Notes: generated by a model not told the origin, from the letters alone. Positions 8,497-17,934 are shown, numbered from the stretch's first letter. The stretch is 64,000 bases of DNA from Vibrio tubiashii (GCA_000775715.1 JRWQ01000011.1:124001-188000), one strand, 5' to 3'. Numbers and translations are program-made.

Positions 8497-9858
8497 ATGG
8501 AAATTTTATTCTTATTCGTCATGGTGATTGGTTTTATGCTTGTTGGTGTGCCAATCGCAATCTCACTGGGTCTGTCCAGTATGGTCTTTTTAATGATGCA
8601 TTCAGATGCGTCATTGGCTTCAGTCGCTCAAACCCTGTTTAACGCCTTTGCTGGCCATTACACCTTATTAGCGATTCCATTTTTCATCTTAGCATCAAGC
8701 TTTATGTCTACTGGCGGTGTGGCAAAACGTATTATCCGTTTCGCTATTGCGATGGTGGGTTGGTTCCGTGGCGGTCTTGCTATGGCTTCGGTTGTGGCGT
8801 GTATGATGTTCGCCGCATTGTCTGGCTCTTCACCGGCTACGGTTGTTGCAATTGGTAGTATCGTTATCGCGGGCATGATCAAAAATGGTTACTCGAAGGA
8901 GTTTGCTGCGGGCGTTATTTGTAACGCAGGTACTTTAGGTATCTTGATCCCACCTTCGATCGTAATGGTTGTGTACGCAGCTGCTACGGATGTCTCTGTT
9001 GGTCGTATGTTCCTTGGTGGCGTCATCCCTGGTTTGCTTGCTGGTGTGATGTTGATGATTGCGATTTACATCGCAGCTCGAGTGAAAAACCTGCCTAAAC
9101 AGCCGTTTGTCGGTTGGGGCGAGATGTTTGCGGCAGCGAAAGATGCCAGCTGGGGTCTATTACTGGTGGTCATCATCTTGGGTGGTATTTATGGTGGTAT
9201 TTTTACCCCCACAGAAGCGGCGGCAGTCGCAGCGGTATACTCATTCTTGATCGCTAACTTTATCTATAAAGATATGGGGCCGTTTGCTGACAAGGAAAAT
9301 ACCAAGCCAGCGCTAGTCAAAATCGTCCAAGCTTTTGTACACAAAGATACCAAGCACACCTTGTATGATGCGGGTAAGCTGACAATTATGCTGTTGTTTA
9401 TCATTGCCAACGCATTGATTCTAAAGCATGTGCTCACAGAAGAGCGTATTCCTCAGATGATTACTGAGTCAATGCTTTCTGCTGGTCTTGGGCCGATTAC
9501 CTTCCTGATTGTCGTGAACGTTCTGCTACTCATCGGTGGTCAGTTCATGGAGCCATCGGGTTTGTTAATTATCGTTGCGCCATTGGTATTCCCAATTGCT
9601 ATCGCGCTAGGTATCGATCCCATTCACCTAGGTATCATGATGGTGGTTAACATGGAGATAGGCATGATCACACCTCCGGTCGGACTCAACCTGTTTGTCA
9701 CCGCAGGGGTGGCCAAAATGTCGATGATGCAGGTGGTCAAAGCAGCACTACCTTGGGTGGGTGTGATGTTCTTATTCCTGATCATCGTGACCTACGTACC
9801 TTGGGTATCAACATGGTTGCCGACCATGCTTATGGGGCCTGAGATTATTACTAAATAG
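8497..9858 (+). CDS. dctM: TRAP transporter large permease subunit
   Basis: A 453-aa DctM with about 12 membrane helices. It shows the family motifs FFILASSFMSTGGVAKR, a conserved SGSSPATVVAIG, GILIPPSI and ITPPVGLNLFV. It is the Na+-coupled channel subunit of the dicarboxylate importer and the last gene of dctPQM; a strong bidirectional terminator follows. Confidence 0.96.
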   Translation: MEILFLFVMVIGFMLVGVPIAISLGLSSMVFLMMHSDASLASVAQTLFNAFAGHYTLLAIPFFILASSFMSTGGVAKRIIRFAIAMVGWFRGGLAMASVVACMMFAALSGSSPATVVAIGSIVIAGMIKNGYSKEFAAGVICNAGTLGILIPPSIVMVVYAAATDVSVGRMFLGGVIPGLLAGVMLMIAIYIAARVKNLPKQPFVGWGEMFAAAKDASWGLLLVVIILGGIYGGIFTPTEAAAVAAVYSFLIANFIYKDMGPFADKENTKPALVKIVQAFVHKDTKHTLYDAGKLTIMLLFIIANALILKHVLTEERIPQMITESMLSAGLGPITFLIVVNVLLLIGGQFMEPSGLLIIVAPLVFPIAIALGIDPIHLGIMMVVNMEIGMITPPVGLNLFVTAGVAKMSMMQVVKAALPWVGVMFLFLIIVTYVPWVSTWLPTMLMGPEIITK

Positions 9859-9881
9859 TTTTACGTTTCATTATGGAAAGA

Positions 9882-9920
9882 AAACCCCAGGGTATTGGAT
9901 GGACCCTGGGGTTTCGTTTT
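9882..9920. terminator. Bidirectional terminator between dctM and cytochrome b gene
   Basis: A perfect 12-bp stem AAACCCCAGGGT/ACCCTGGGGTTT (9882-9893/9903-9914), loop of 9. A T-rich run follows on the plus strand, and an A-rich stretch precedes it that gives TTTTCTTT on the minus strand. It serves both converging operons. Confidence 0.85.
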
Positions 9921-9925
9921 GTTGG

Positions 9926-10528
9926 TTAGCGATTACTGTGATCTTTTGTTTCATAACCACGCAGCATCGTTTTGATATGAGCTGTTGGCGTTTCTCCAGT
10001 AGTGGTCATATAAACGTGGCCAATTAGGAAGGCTAAGATCATGAAGGCGGCGACAATATGTAGAGTGGCAACCCAGCCAAGTGATAACACACCAAGTCCA
10101 AGGTTTTCCCACTGTGCATAAAATAGTAGCAATAATCCTGTGACCCAGATAAGTGGTGCCATGATCAATTTCCAGCCTAAATAGGCAAATCGCTGTAGCG
10201 GATTGAGTTTAATTTCTGCTGTTGGATGAAATGGGTGAGGTTCGCCAACAAAGATCCCTCGACGGTAGAAGTCGATAACTTTTCCGAGCTTGTCTGTGGT
10301 GGGAATGTATTGCCGCCACTCACCCGTAGTGAAATGCCAAAATATGGCAAATACCCATAATGTCATTAGAGCAAAGGCACAGTACTCATGCCATAACACA
10401 GCTTGACCAAAACCAAACAAGCTGAATGATCCATGGATTTCGAATCCAGTGATTAGCATTGCCATCATCAGTAAAGCTTGTGCCCAGTGCCAGAAGCGTT
10501 CGAATCGCTTATAGATAATCACTTTCAT
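9926..10528 (-). CDS. Cytochrome b561-type membrane subunit (quinol oxidoreductase partner of octaheme cytochrome)
   Basis: A 200-aa integral membrane cytochrome b of the di-heme, thiosulfate-reductase/Ni-Fe-hydrogenase b-subunit class, with four or five membrane helices. Candidate heme His are seen in FWHWAQALL, WHEYCAF, FWHFTTGEW, TLHIVAAF and IGHVYMTTTGETPTAHI. The start at 10528 is chosen because its ATG overlaps the stop of the octaheme gene (TAATG) and AAGGAG lies 9 bases upstream; a longer frame would run into that gene. It probably takes electrons from quinol and passes them to the periplasmic octaheme cytochrome. Confidence 0.85.
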   Translation of the reverse strand: MKVIIYKRFERFWHWAQALLMMAMLITGFEIHGSFSLFGFGQAVLWHEYCAFALMTLWVFAIFWHFTTGEWRQYIPTTDKLGKVIDFYRRGIFVGEPHPFHPTAEIKLNPLQRFAYLGWKLIMAPLIWVTGLLLLFYAQWENLGLGVLSLGWVATLHIVAAFMILAFLIGHVYMTTTGETPTAHIKTMLRGYETKDHSNR

Positions 10529-12105
10529 TACGAATCTCCTTGGTCGGGTGAAGTTCCTTTCAATCGCACAAGAGCATGACCTGTCACGCCAAACAGAGTA
10601 ACAAGGACGACCAGCCAGCCAATGTTGTCTAGCCACGGTATTGAGGTTTGTGATGGGATATAGAAACCAGACAGTTTCGTCAATCGTCCATTCTCAGCGT
10701 GACATGCAGCGCATTCAAGAGCTTGGTCTTTTGGTGCTACCATATGTACGATTGGAAAGTGATACTCGCTATCGACAAACGTCATCTCGCCACTATAGCT
10801 AGTGCCCGCAGCCTTCATCCCCACCACTGCTGATTTATCCCAGTCATAAGTTTTCCAATAGGCGTTGTTGTCTTTGCCAAACAGATGAGGTGTCACCATG
10901 ATTTGGTTCGCCGTATCATAAGGTTGAGTGCTGCGCATAATTTTAAATGGCCACACTCGGCTATCTTCGTCGCCACATTTGCCTTGAGGCTTAGTCAACT
11001 CAACGATGCCTTGCTCATTGGGTTGTACTTGTTCACCAATAGTGGTGTAACTCATTTGTCCATTGAAGCAGGCATAGTCAGGCGTTACGTTTCTTTCCCA
11101 TACAAAATCACCTTTTTTGGCGGTATAGGTAACGTAGCCCTCATCATCTTTAGTTGTTGGTCGAGATTTATCTCCTGCTGTGGACCAGTCCCAAGCTGTT
11201 TTGGTTTTCTTTTCTCGCGCATACTCTGGTACGTGACATGTAGAACAGGCGATGTTAGCGACGTGTTCATTGAGTCGATTGGCGATACGTCCCCCATGAT
11301 GAGGTTCAATCCCATGACATGACTCACACGAAGCACGGTTCTGGTCTCCATGGCCGGGAAAATCAATACCATCGCTGTCTTTTGCATTGACAAGGTAACG
11401 TGAACCTGCCGTTTGATGTCCACTAGTGGTATGGCAATCCTGACAGGCAAAATCGGCGCCGTCACTCGACATATGAACATCGAGGTCATAACTTGGTTTC
11501 GCTAGGCTTGAGTCCATATCGCCATGTTTAACACCGTCGCCGCCACCACCGTAAAAGTGGCAAGAGCCACAGGTCTCTCGCGATGGGTCGCCAACACTTT
11601 GTGCCGCTTCAGTGAGATTGACTGGCGGGCGCATTTTTCCCGAACCTTTTGGCCACTCTTTTGCCACGTAGTTTGGGTGACCTGCGTCTGTTGGGAACTT
11701 CGAGTATTGACCAGAGTTGTCATGACAAACCAGGCAGTCGACGTTGTCTTGTTTCGAATGATCGAAACTGCTGTCTTTCCATCCGTAGCCAACATGGCAA
11801 CTGGTACATCGCGGTTCGTTTGATGCGGTAGAAATACAAAAATTGTTGATGACATTTTTCTTGCCGACAACTTTGTCCTCGAGCCCAACATCAAAAGCCC
11901 ACGTCCAGTGAGTGGTTTGTTGGATTTGATGAGCTGCTTCGGTATGGCAGTCAAGGCAGGCTGCGGTTACTTCAGGGCCTGACTTAAAAGGACCTTGAAG
12001 TTGCTCAAAGGCAGAGTGATCAGCCGTTGACTGTGCGAGAAGGCTGGTTGAAGGCCATATGCTAGCAAGCACAATACTCAAGGTGAGAAGCAATATCCTT
12101 TTCAT
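10528..12105 (-). CDS. Octaheme c-type cytochrome, tetrathionate reductase (Otr) family
   Basis: A 525-aa secreted multiheme cytochrome. A signal peptide covers residues 1-25. Eight CXXCH motifs occur at 50, 100, 124, 179, 221, 260, 287 and 465, and a C-terminal membrane anchor lies at about 493-513. Heme number and spacing, with one distant C-terminal heme, match the Otr family of Shewanella, which reduces tetrathionate, nitrite and hydroxylamine in vitro. The true substrate is not known. The ATG follows AAGGTG. The operon with the cytochrome b gene is coupled by TAATG, and an FNR-type promoter lies upstream. Function as a terminal reductase in anaerobic respiration is inferred. Confidence 0.88.
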   Translation of the reverse strand: MKRILLLTLSIVLASIWPSTSLLAQSTADHSAFEQLQGPFKSGPEVTAACLDCHTEAAHQIQQTTHWTWAFDVGLEDKVVGKKNVINNFCISTASNEPRCTSCHVGYGWKDSSFDHSKQDNVDCLVCHDNSGQYSKFPTDAGHPNYVAKEWPKGSGKMRPPVNLTEAAQSVGDPSRETCGSCHFYGGGGDGVKHGDMDSSLAKPSYDLDVHMSSDGADFACQDCHTTSGHQTAGSRYLVNAKDSDGIDFPGHGDQNRASCESCHGIEPHHGGRIANRLNEHVANIACSTCHVPEYAREKKTKTAWDWSTAGDKSRPTTKDDEGYVTYTAKKGDFVWERNVTPDYACFNGQMSYTTIGEQVQPNEQGIVELTKPQGKCGDEDSRVWPFKIMRSTQPYDTANQIMVTPHLFGKDNNAYWKTYDWDKSAVVGMKAAGTSYSGEMTFVDSEYHFPIVHMVAPKDQALECAACHAENGRLTKLSGFYIPSQTSIPWLDNIGWLVVLVTLFGVTGHALVRLKGTSPDQGDS

Positions 12106-12157
12106 ATAAACACCTTAATTAAGCTTTTCATTGATTAGATATTGCTAATGTAGTGGG

Positions 12158-12206
12158 TGTGGCGATTATGTCCACAAAAAATAAGTGGTTAATTGAGCTT
12201 AATCAA
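12158..12206 (-). promoter_or_regulatory. Class II FNR-type promoter of the octaheme cytochrome operon
   Basis: TTGAGCTTAATCAA (12193-12206) matches the FNR box TTGATN4ATCAA at 9 of 10 positions. On the minus strand, CATAAT (12170-12165) lies exactly where a -10 box should be (-12 to -7) if the FNR box is centred at -41.5, giving a start near 12158. That leaves a leader of about 52 nt. Oxygen-regulated expression is predicted. Confidence 0.75.
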
Positions 12207-12260
12207 TCGGTGTCAAAAATAACTATAAATATGAGATATGGCTCAAGTTTAAGGCGTGAG

Positions 12261-13604
12261 TTAGCCTTTGTAGTTATCTTTGTCTAAGTCGTATTTCTGC
12301 ATCTTGTCGTACAGGGTTTTACGCGCCAGTTGCAGATGATCCATTGTCTTTTTAATGCTGCCTTCGTTTTGGTTTAGCGACTGCTCGATCAAACTCTTCT
12401 CAAACTCGGCAACTTGTTGCGCTAAACCTGGCTCCCTGTTTTCGTTATCTGTTCCCTCTGGTTCAAACTGAGTCAGCTTGCCAAGCAGTACAAAACGTTC
12501 AGCCGCGTTCCTAAGCTCACGAACGTTGCCAGGCCAATCGTGACTCATCAACTGGTGAATCTGTTGTGAGCCGATTGCAGGTGCTGACTTGCCATAGCGA
12601 GATGCTGCAACGAGTAAAAAATGGTGGAATAGGGTAGGGATATCCTCTTTACGTTGTCTAAGCGGCGGTAAATCGAGGGTGACAACATTGAGTCGGTAGT
12701 ACAGATCTTCGCGGAAGTTTCCTTGTGCCGATGCGTGTTTAAGATCGACTTTGGTTGCCGCAATCACACGAATATCAATCGGAATAAGCTCATTGGAACC
12801 CACACGCTCAATTACGCGCTCTTGCAGTACCCGCAATAGTCGAATTTGAGCTTGTAAGGGCATGGATTCGATTTCATCTAAAAATAATGTCCCACCTTGA
12901 GCATGTTCAAATTTACCAACTCGTTTTGTATCTGCTCCGGTAAACGCGCCTTTTTCATGGCCGTAGAGCTCACTCTCAATTAGGTTTTCAGGCACCGCAC
13001 CACAATTTATCGCAACGAAATTATTGTCTCTACGCGGACTTTGCTCGTGGATCGATCGGGCGAACAGCTCTTTACCGGTTCCTGTTTCGCCAAACAGAAG
13101 GATGTCTGCGTTGGTATCAGCGATATGAATGATGGTATCACGCAGTGCTTGAATGGAGGGTGTATCCCCGATAATCCTCGGGCCAAGGGCTTGACTTGCT
13201 TTTAGGGTGCGTTTGAGCTCTTGGTTTTCAAGCGTTAAGTCGCGCTTGTCTAAGGCGCGACGAGTGGTGTCGATTAAGCGATCAATGGGAAATGGCTTCT
13301 CAATAAAATCGTAAGCTCCGTTCCTAAGTGCATTGACCGCCATTGAGATATCACCATGTCCGGTAATCAGGATTACGGGAATATTTGGGTCTTGGTGGAG
13401 AATGCTCGACAAAATATTCTCACCCGACAATCCGGGTAGGCAAATGTCAGTAATGACCACCTTTGGCAAGCCGTCTTGTTTTATTGCCAGTAGCGCTTCT
13501 TCGGCGCTGGCAAAAAAGCGTGCAGGAATATCTTCGAGTTCAAAGCTTTGTTCGATCGCTAAGCGAATATCACTTTCATCATCAATAAAGATTACATCAT
13601 ACAT
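12261..13604 (-). CDS. dctD: Sigma-54-dependent C4-dicarboxylate response regulator
   Basis: An NtrC-family regulator of 447 aa. A receiver domain has phospho-acceptor Asp53 in VITDICLPG and the KPF lysine. The AAA+ domain has Walker A GETGTGKE, the sigma-54-contacting GAFTGA loop and Walker B TLFLDEIE. A Fis-type helix-turn-helix lies at the C terminus (ARKTLYDKMQKY). The ATG at 13604 is chosen because AAGGA lies 6 bases upstream; the in-frame ATG at 13610 directly abuts that site. It overlaps the end of dctB. It very probably activates the sigma-54 promoter at 6676. Confidence 0.93.
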   Translation of the reverse strand: MYDVIFIDDESDIRLAIEQSFELEDIPARFFASAEEALLAIKQDGLPKVVITDICLPGLSGENILSSILHQDPNIPVILITGHGDISMAVNALRNGAYDFIEKPFPIDRLIDTTRRALDKRDLTLENQELKRTLKASQALGPRIIGDTPSIQALRDTIIHIADTNADILLFGETGTGKELFARSIHEQSPRRDNNFVAINCGAVPENLIESELYGHEKGAFTGADTKRVGKFEHAQGGTLFLDEIESMPLQAQIRLLRVLQERVIERVGSNELIPIDIRVIAATKVDLKHASAQGNFREDLYYRLNVVTLDLPPLRQRKEDIPTLFHHFLLVAASRYGKSAPAIGSQQIHQLMSHDWPGNVRELRNAAERFVLLGKLTQFEPEGTDNENREPGLAQQVAEFEKSLIEQSLNQNEGSIKKTMDHLQLARKTLYDKMQKYDLDKDNYKG

Positions 13605-15384
13605 CTGCATTCCTTGTTACTGGCAGAGAGAGAGTAAATCGCGCGCCGCCAAGAGGAGACTGCGATACTTTGAGTAAACCGCCCATAGCCTGGGTAATTT
13701 GCTGTGAAATAGAGAGACCAAGTCCTAAACCGTTCTTCTTGGTGGTATAAAAAGGCTCGAACAGGGATTGCTGTTGATCGATACTGATTCCGGGGCCGTT
13801 GTCATCGACGTGTACATTAAGTTGCTGACCTTCAATACTGGTCGAAACAATGACCTGCCGTGCCTCTTGTTCTTCCACCGCTTGTAGTGCATTGGTCAAA
13901 AGGTTGATAACCACCTGTTCAAATTGAATTGGATTGATCTCAACTTCAGGTAAAGCTTGCTCCAATTGTAGTTCGAGGGAAACCATCTTAGATTTAAACT
14001 GTGGTGAGAGGAGCTCTTTAGCTGCGATAATCACTGGAGCAATATCCATTTTGCTCACTTCATTCACGTCGCTTTTTCGCGCGAAAGAGCGCAACTGGTT
14101 ACTGATCTTTGCCATCCGCTCGGTCAGTGCTGAGATACGAGATAAGTTATCGTCGACTCGCTCAAGCGTGTTGCGTTCTAGAAAGCGTCTTCCGTTGTCG
14201 GCAAAGCTACGAATCGCTGCAAGTGGATTGTTGAGTTCATGGCTAATGCTAGCTGACATCTGACCTAATACCGCCAGCTTAGCCGCTTGCACCAGTTCAT
14301 CTTGAGTTTGGCGTAGAGCCTGCTCAGTTTTTGCTCTTTCGTGAATCTCAGCATGCAGTTCGGAAGTGCGCTCCATCACCAAAAACTCAAGCTTCTGTTT
14401 GGCCTCTGATTGTAATTGCTCAAACTGACGTTTCTTTAATTGGCGTTGATACACCAACTGCATCGATAAGTACGCGATGACAAATATCAATGTCACCACC
14501 AACGCATAACTCAGTGTCGACCAGAGTAACACTGATTTGGGAGTGAGAACTCTCAGTGTGAGGTCATGACTGTCTAAATCGCGAGATGAGACCAAAAACG
14601 CATTGTTGAATCCCAACGATGTTGGCTTTTTGATTTCTGTTTGGGGGCTTGACATATCACCAGTAAAGCCAAATGAGTCGATCGGTGAGTCTAAGTATTG
14701 CCGGCTATCGAGAATAGCCTGTCGGTCCGTATCACTTAGCTGAGTTAAGCTTTTGAACAACCATTCGTCGCTGCTAGACATAAAGACGACATCGTACTTA
14801 TCGGTAGCGACAAAAATGTTGTTGCGATTTTGCCAGTTGGACTCAATCGCATTGAGATCCATTTTGATGACGATAACGCCTATGATTTCAGCGGCATAGG
14901 TGACCGGGTAGGAAAAATAGTAGCCTCTTTGCTTAGAGCTTGAGCCTAGAGCAAAGTACTGGCTTGGATTGCCTTGAATGGCATTAGAGAAGTAAGGCCG
15001 CCACGCATAGTTGCGACCAACGAATGAACGTTCGAGATTCCAGTTGCTCGAAGCGATAGTGTTGCCAAACTCGTCGAGTAGGTAGGCGTCGGTCGATTGA
15101 ATCGTCTCGTTGACTTGCTCTAAATAGCGGTTGGTTAACTCAATTTGCGCGCTGTTTTTAGGTGCCTGAAGGGCGGCGATAAGTTCTGCGTCCTTGGCAA
15201 TCAGCTGTGGCAAGTGAGCGTATTTGTCGAGCTTGCTTGAGATGAACTCCGCAAACCGCTCAAGCTGTTCTTTATGCCCAGCAAACAGGCGGCTTTCACT
15301 CGAGTTCCACACCCAGCTAGAGCCCAAGATTAGGGTAAACAGGTAGAGTATCAGTAGATAAAATCTGCTACGTCTGAATGTCAA
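13597..15384 (-). CDS. dctB: C4-dicarboxylate sensor histidine kinase
   Basis: A 595-aa DctB-type kinase. A membrane segment at about residues 8-26 and another at about 290-312 flank a periplasmic double-PAS/CACHE sensor. A cytoplasmic coiled coil (about 315-365) leads to HisKA with SHELNNPLAAIRSF (His382), then N box NLLTNALQAV, G1 DNGPGIS and G2 GLGLGLSI. The start is a TTG with GGAGAG 6 bases upstream. The gene overlaps dctD. DctB senses succinate-type acids, together with the transporter in rhizobia. Here transporter and sensor genes are separated by the octaheme operon. Confidence 0.92.
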   Translation of the reverse strand: MTFRRSRFYLLILYLFTLILGSSWVWNSSESRLFAGHKEQLERFAEFISSKLDKYAHLPQLIAKDAELIAALQAPKNSAQIELTNRYLEQVNETIQSTDAYLLDEFGNTIASSNWNLERSFVGRNYAWRPYFSNAIQGNPSQYFALGSSSKQRGYYFSYPVTYAAEIIGVIVIKMDLNAIESNWQNRNNIFVATDKYDVVFMSSSDEWLFKSLTQLSDTDRQAILDSRQYLDSPIDSFGFTGDMSSPQTEIKKPTSLGFNNAFLVSSRDLDSHDLTLRVLTPKSVLLWSTLSYALVVTLIFVIAYLSMQLVYQRQLKKRQFEQLQSEAKQKLEFLVMERTSELHAEIHERAKTEQALRQTQDELVQAAKLAVLGQMSASISHELNNPLAAIRSFADNGRRFLERNTLERVDDNLSRISALTERMAKISNQLRSFARKSDVNEVSKMDIAPVIIAAKELLSPQFKSKMVSLELQLEQALPEVEINPIQFEQVVINLLTNALQAVEEQEARQVIVSTSIEGQQLNVHVDDNGPGISIDQQQSLFEPFYTTKKNGLGLGLSISQQITQAMGGLLKVSQSPLGGARFTLSLPVTRNADV

Positions 15385-15529
15385 CGCTAGCTCTCCTGTG
15401 AAGTGTCCTTAACTTGGTATAGCGTAAAGGTTTTTGTTACAAATGTGTTTAATCAGCTGATTAAACTGAGGGATAAAACCGGACTTAGATCTTGTTTTGA
15501 TCTTTAATTGAAAAAAAACGCTAGTTTCT

Positions 15530-15557
15530 CTTGAAAAAGGCATTAATGTCCCCATTT
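15530..15557 (+). promoter_or_regulatory. Sigma-32 heat-shock promoter upstream of tig
   Basis: CTTGAAA (15530-15536), a 13-bp spacer, then CCCCATTT (15550-15557): a full match to the sigma-32 consensus CTTGAAA-N(11-16)-CCCCATNT. Transcription would start near 15563, about 335 nt before the tig ATG. Confidence 0.85.
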
Positions 15558-15562
15558 CTGGA

Positions 15563-15897
15563 AACAAAGAACGCTTTATTGATGTTTTTTTTAGCAGTTA
15601 AGTGAGTTTTTAGGGTTAAGACACAGGGATTGAGGTGATCGGCTCGACAGCTAACGATCAGCTCGGTAGAATGCTGCGTCTAAATTTTTAATCCTGAGGC
15701 TAATCGGAGATACCTTTGCCGAACCAGAATTTACTCTCTGGCTTCGAAGGATATCGCTAATTAGTCCGATAATTGAATACTCGATTATCGATACTCGATT
15801 TACAAGAGTACTCATAGAGTACAAACAAGGATGGGTCCTTTCTTTAGATTGGGCACATACGCTCAGTTATCTGAGTCAGTTTTGAGGTTAATGAATA
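15563..15897 (+). promoter_or_regulatory. Long structured leader upstream of tig
   Basis: No convincing reading frame is seen in these 335 bases. The leader holds a bulged hairpin (CGAACCAGA/TCTGGcTTCG, 15720-15746), a direct repeat TACTCGAT (15778-15785 and 15792-15799), a GTACTC-ATA-GAGTAC hairpin (15808-15822) and CTCAG-TTAT-CTGAG (15862-15875), which lies 23 bases before the start codon. It may regulate translation or stability, or contain a second promoter or a small RNA. I cannot assign it to a known riboswitch class. Confidence 0.45.
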
Positions 15898-17202
15898 ATG
15901 CAAGTTACTGTTGAAACGCTAGAGGGCCTAGAGCGCCGTCTTAACATTACTGTTCCTGCTGCTAACATCGAAGATGCTGTAACAGCTGAACTACGCAACA
16001 TCGCAAAAAACCGTCGTTTCGATGGTTTCCGTAAAGGCAAAGTGCCTCTAAAAATGGTTGCGAAGATGTACGGTAAAGCAGTACGTCAAGACGTAATGGG
16101 CGAAGTAATGCAACGTCACTTCATCGAAGCGATCGTTAAAGAGAAAATCAACCCAGCGGGTGCACCAACGTTCGCTCCAGTTGAAACGAAAGAAGGTGAA
16201 GACCTAGTATTCAACGCAACTTTTGAAGTTTACCCAGAAGTTGAGCTTAAAGGCTTAGAGAACATCACTGTTGAAAAACCAGCAACTGAAGTTCAAGACG
16301 CTGACGTTGAAGAGATGATCGACACTCTACGTAAGCAACAAGCGACTTGGGTAGAAGTAGAAGACGCTGCTGAAGAAGGTAAGCGCGCTACTATCGATTT
16401 CGTTGGTTCTATCGACGGTGAAGAGTTCGAAGGCGGTAAAGCTGAAAACTTCCCTCTAGAAATGGGTGCTGGTCGCATGATTCCAGGTTTTGAAGACGGT
16501 ATCGCAGGTAAGACTGCTGGTATGGAATTCGAAATCGATGTGACTTTCCCAGAAGATTACCACGCTGAAAACCTGAAAGGTAAAGCAGCTAAGTTCTCTA
16601 TCAAAGTGAACAAAGTTGAAGCGCGTGAGCTTCCAGAAATCAACGACGAGTTCGTTGCTAAGTTCGGTGTTGCTGAAGGCGGCGTTGACGCACTTAAAGC
16701 TGAAGTTCGTAAGAACATGGAGCGTGAGCTTAAGCAAGCTGTTAAGAACCGCATCAAAGAGCAAGCTCTTGACGGTCTAGTTAAAGAAAACGAAATCGAC
16801 GTACCTGCTGCACTTATCGATCAAGAAATCGGTACTCTACGTCAGCAAGCTGCACAACGTTTCGGTGGCAACCCAGAAGCAGCTGAGCAGCTTCCACGTG
16901 AGCTATTCGAAGAGCAAGCTAAGCGCCGCGTAGTTGTAGGTCTTCTTCTAGGCGAAGTGATCAAGTCTGAAGAGCTAAAAGCTGACGACGAGAAAGTGAA
17001 AGCACTTATCGAAGAGATGGCTACAGCATACGAAGATCCATCAGAAGTAGTTGCGTACTACGAGCAAAACGAGCAAATGATGAACAACATGCGTAATGTT
17101 GCTCTAGAAGAGCAAGCTATTGACGCAATCATCGCTAAAGCTCAGGTTACTGAAAAAGAAGTTAGCTTCAACGAGCTAATGAACCAGCAGCCAGCAGCGT
17201 AA
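15898..17202 (+). CDS. tig: Trigger factor, ribosome-bound chaperone and peptidyl-prolyl isomerase
   Basis: A 434-aa protein of full family length. The N-terminal ribosome-binding domain carries the signature GFRKGKVP (residues 43-50). An FKBP-type isomerase domain covers about 155-240 ([26 protein letters not shown]), and a C-terminal substrate-cradle domain follows. It binds nascent chains at the ribosome exit tunnel. Codon use is strongly biased, as in highly expressed genes. It lies upstream of clpP-clpX-lon, the conserved order in gamma-proteobacteria. Confidence 0.98.
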   Translation: MQVTVETLEGLERRLNITVPAANIEDAVTAELRNIAKNRRFDGFRKGKVPLKMVAKMYGKAVRQDVMGEVMQRHFIEAIVKEKINPAGAPTFAPVETKEGEDLVFNATFEVYPEVELKGLENITVEKPATEVQDADVEEMIDTLRKQQATWVEVEDAAEEGKRATIDFVGSIDGEEFEGGKAENFPLEMGAGRMIPGFEDGIAGKTAGMEFEIDVTFPEDYHAENLKGKAAKFSIKVNKVEARELPEINDEFVAKFGVAEGGVDALKAEVRKNMERELKQAVKNRIKEQALDGLVKENEIDVPAALIDQEIGTLRQQAAQRFGGNPEAAEQLPRELFEEQAKRRVVVGLLLGEVIKSEELKADDEKVKALIEEMATAYEDPSEVVAYYEQNEQMMNNMRNVALEEQAIDAIIAKAQVTEKEVSFNELMNQQPAA

Positions 17203-17253
17203 TAAGCAATAAAATGCTTACAAGGTTGACTAAGCGTTAACTATTCTGCTAAC

Positions 17254-17295
17254 AATGGTCCGTATGATAAGTATCATCCGGGCCATTTATTTTAG
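17254..17295 (+). terminator. Hairpin with T-rich tail between tig and clpP
   Basis: AATGGTCC/GGGCCATT (17254-17261/17280-17287, one G-U pair) around an inner ATGAT-ATCAT stem, followed by TATTTTA. It is a probable partial terminator. Confidence 0.55.
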
Positions 17296-17307
17296 GGACA
17301 TAAGAAT

Positions 17308-17934
17308 ATGAGCTACCAAGAAAAAAATGCAATGTCGCCAATCCTAAACGCGCTAGTACCAATGGTGGTTGAACAGACTTCCCGAGGTGAGCGTTCTTAC
17401 GATATTTATTCTCGCTTGCTTAAGGAACGTATCATTTTTCTGACAGGCCAAGTTGAAGATCAGATGGCAAATCTAGTGGTAGCACAGCTACTATTCCTAG
17501 AATCAGAAAACCCTGACAAAGATATCTTCCTATATATCAACTCGCCAGGTGGTAGTGTGACTGCAGGTATGTCAATTTACGACACTATGCAGTACATCAA
17601 GCCAAATGTAAGTACGGTATGTATGGGACAGGCGTGCTCAATGGGTGCCTTCCTTCTAGCTGGTGGTGCGCCAGGTAAACGCCACGTACTGCCTAACTCT
17701 CGTGTGATGATTCACCAACCGCTAGGTGGTTTCCAAGGCCAAGCGTCGGATATCCAAATCCACGCGCAAGAAATTCTGACGATCAAACAGAAGCTAAATA
17801 AGCTGCTTGCTGAGCATACAGGTCAGCCGTTAGAAGTGATTGAACGCGATACTGACCGTGACAACTTTATGTCTGCGGATCAAGCCGTAGAGTACGGTTT
17901 GGTAGACTCGGTTTTGACTCATCACAAAGAGTAA
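17308..17934 (+). CDS. clpP: ATP-dependent Clp protease proteolytic subunit
   Basis: A 208-aa serine peptidase with the catalytic triad Ser111 (GQACSMGA), His136 (VMIHQPLGG) and Asp185, the same numbering as in E. coli. The first 14 residues or so form the propeptide that is removed on maturation. It assembles into a 14-mer that degrades proteins unfolded by ClpX or ClpA. clpX follows 89 bp downstream. It is probably under heat-shock control through the upstream sigma-32 promoter. Confidence 0.98.
   Translation: MSYQEKNAMSPILNALVPMVVEQTSRGERSYDIYSRLLKERIIFLTGQVEDQMANLVVAQLLFLESENPDKDIFLYINSPGGSVTAGMSIYDTMQYIKPNVSTVCMGQACSMGAFLLAGGAPGKRHVLPNSRVMIHQPLGGFQGQASDIQIHAQEILTIKQKLNKLLAEHTGQPLEVIERDTDRDNFMSADQAVEYGLVDSVLTHHKE

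Noticed and set aside
10885..11322. 145-aa frame opposite the octaheme gene
   Set aside because: It is the antisense shadow of a gene with eight heme motifs. No ribosome site or domain.
15414..15420. Isolated TTGGTAT near the dctB start
   Set aside because: No partner ATACCAA at a suitable distance, so it cannot be counted as a copy of the palindromic element.
15645..15710. tRNA-like stretch (AGCTCGGTAGAATGC resembles a tRNA D-arm) in the tig leader
   Set aside because: No matching acceptor stem, no T-arm GGTTC-type loop and no CCA end. The resemblance is local.
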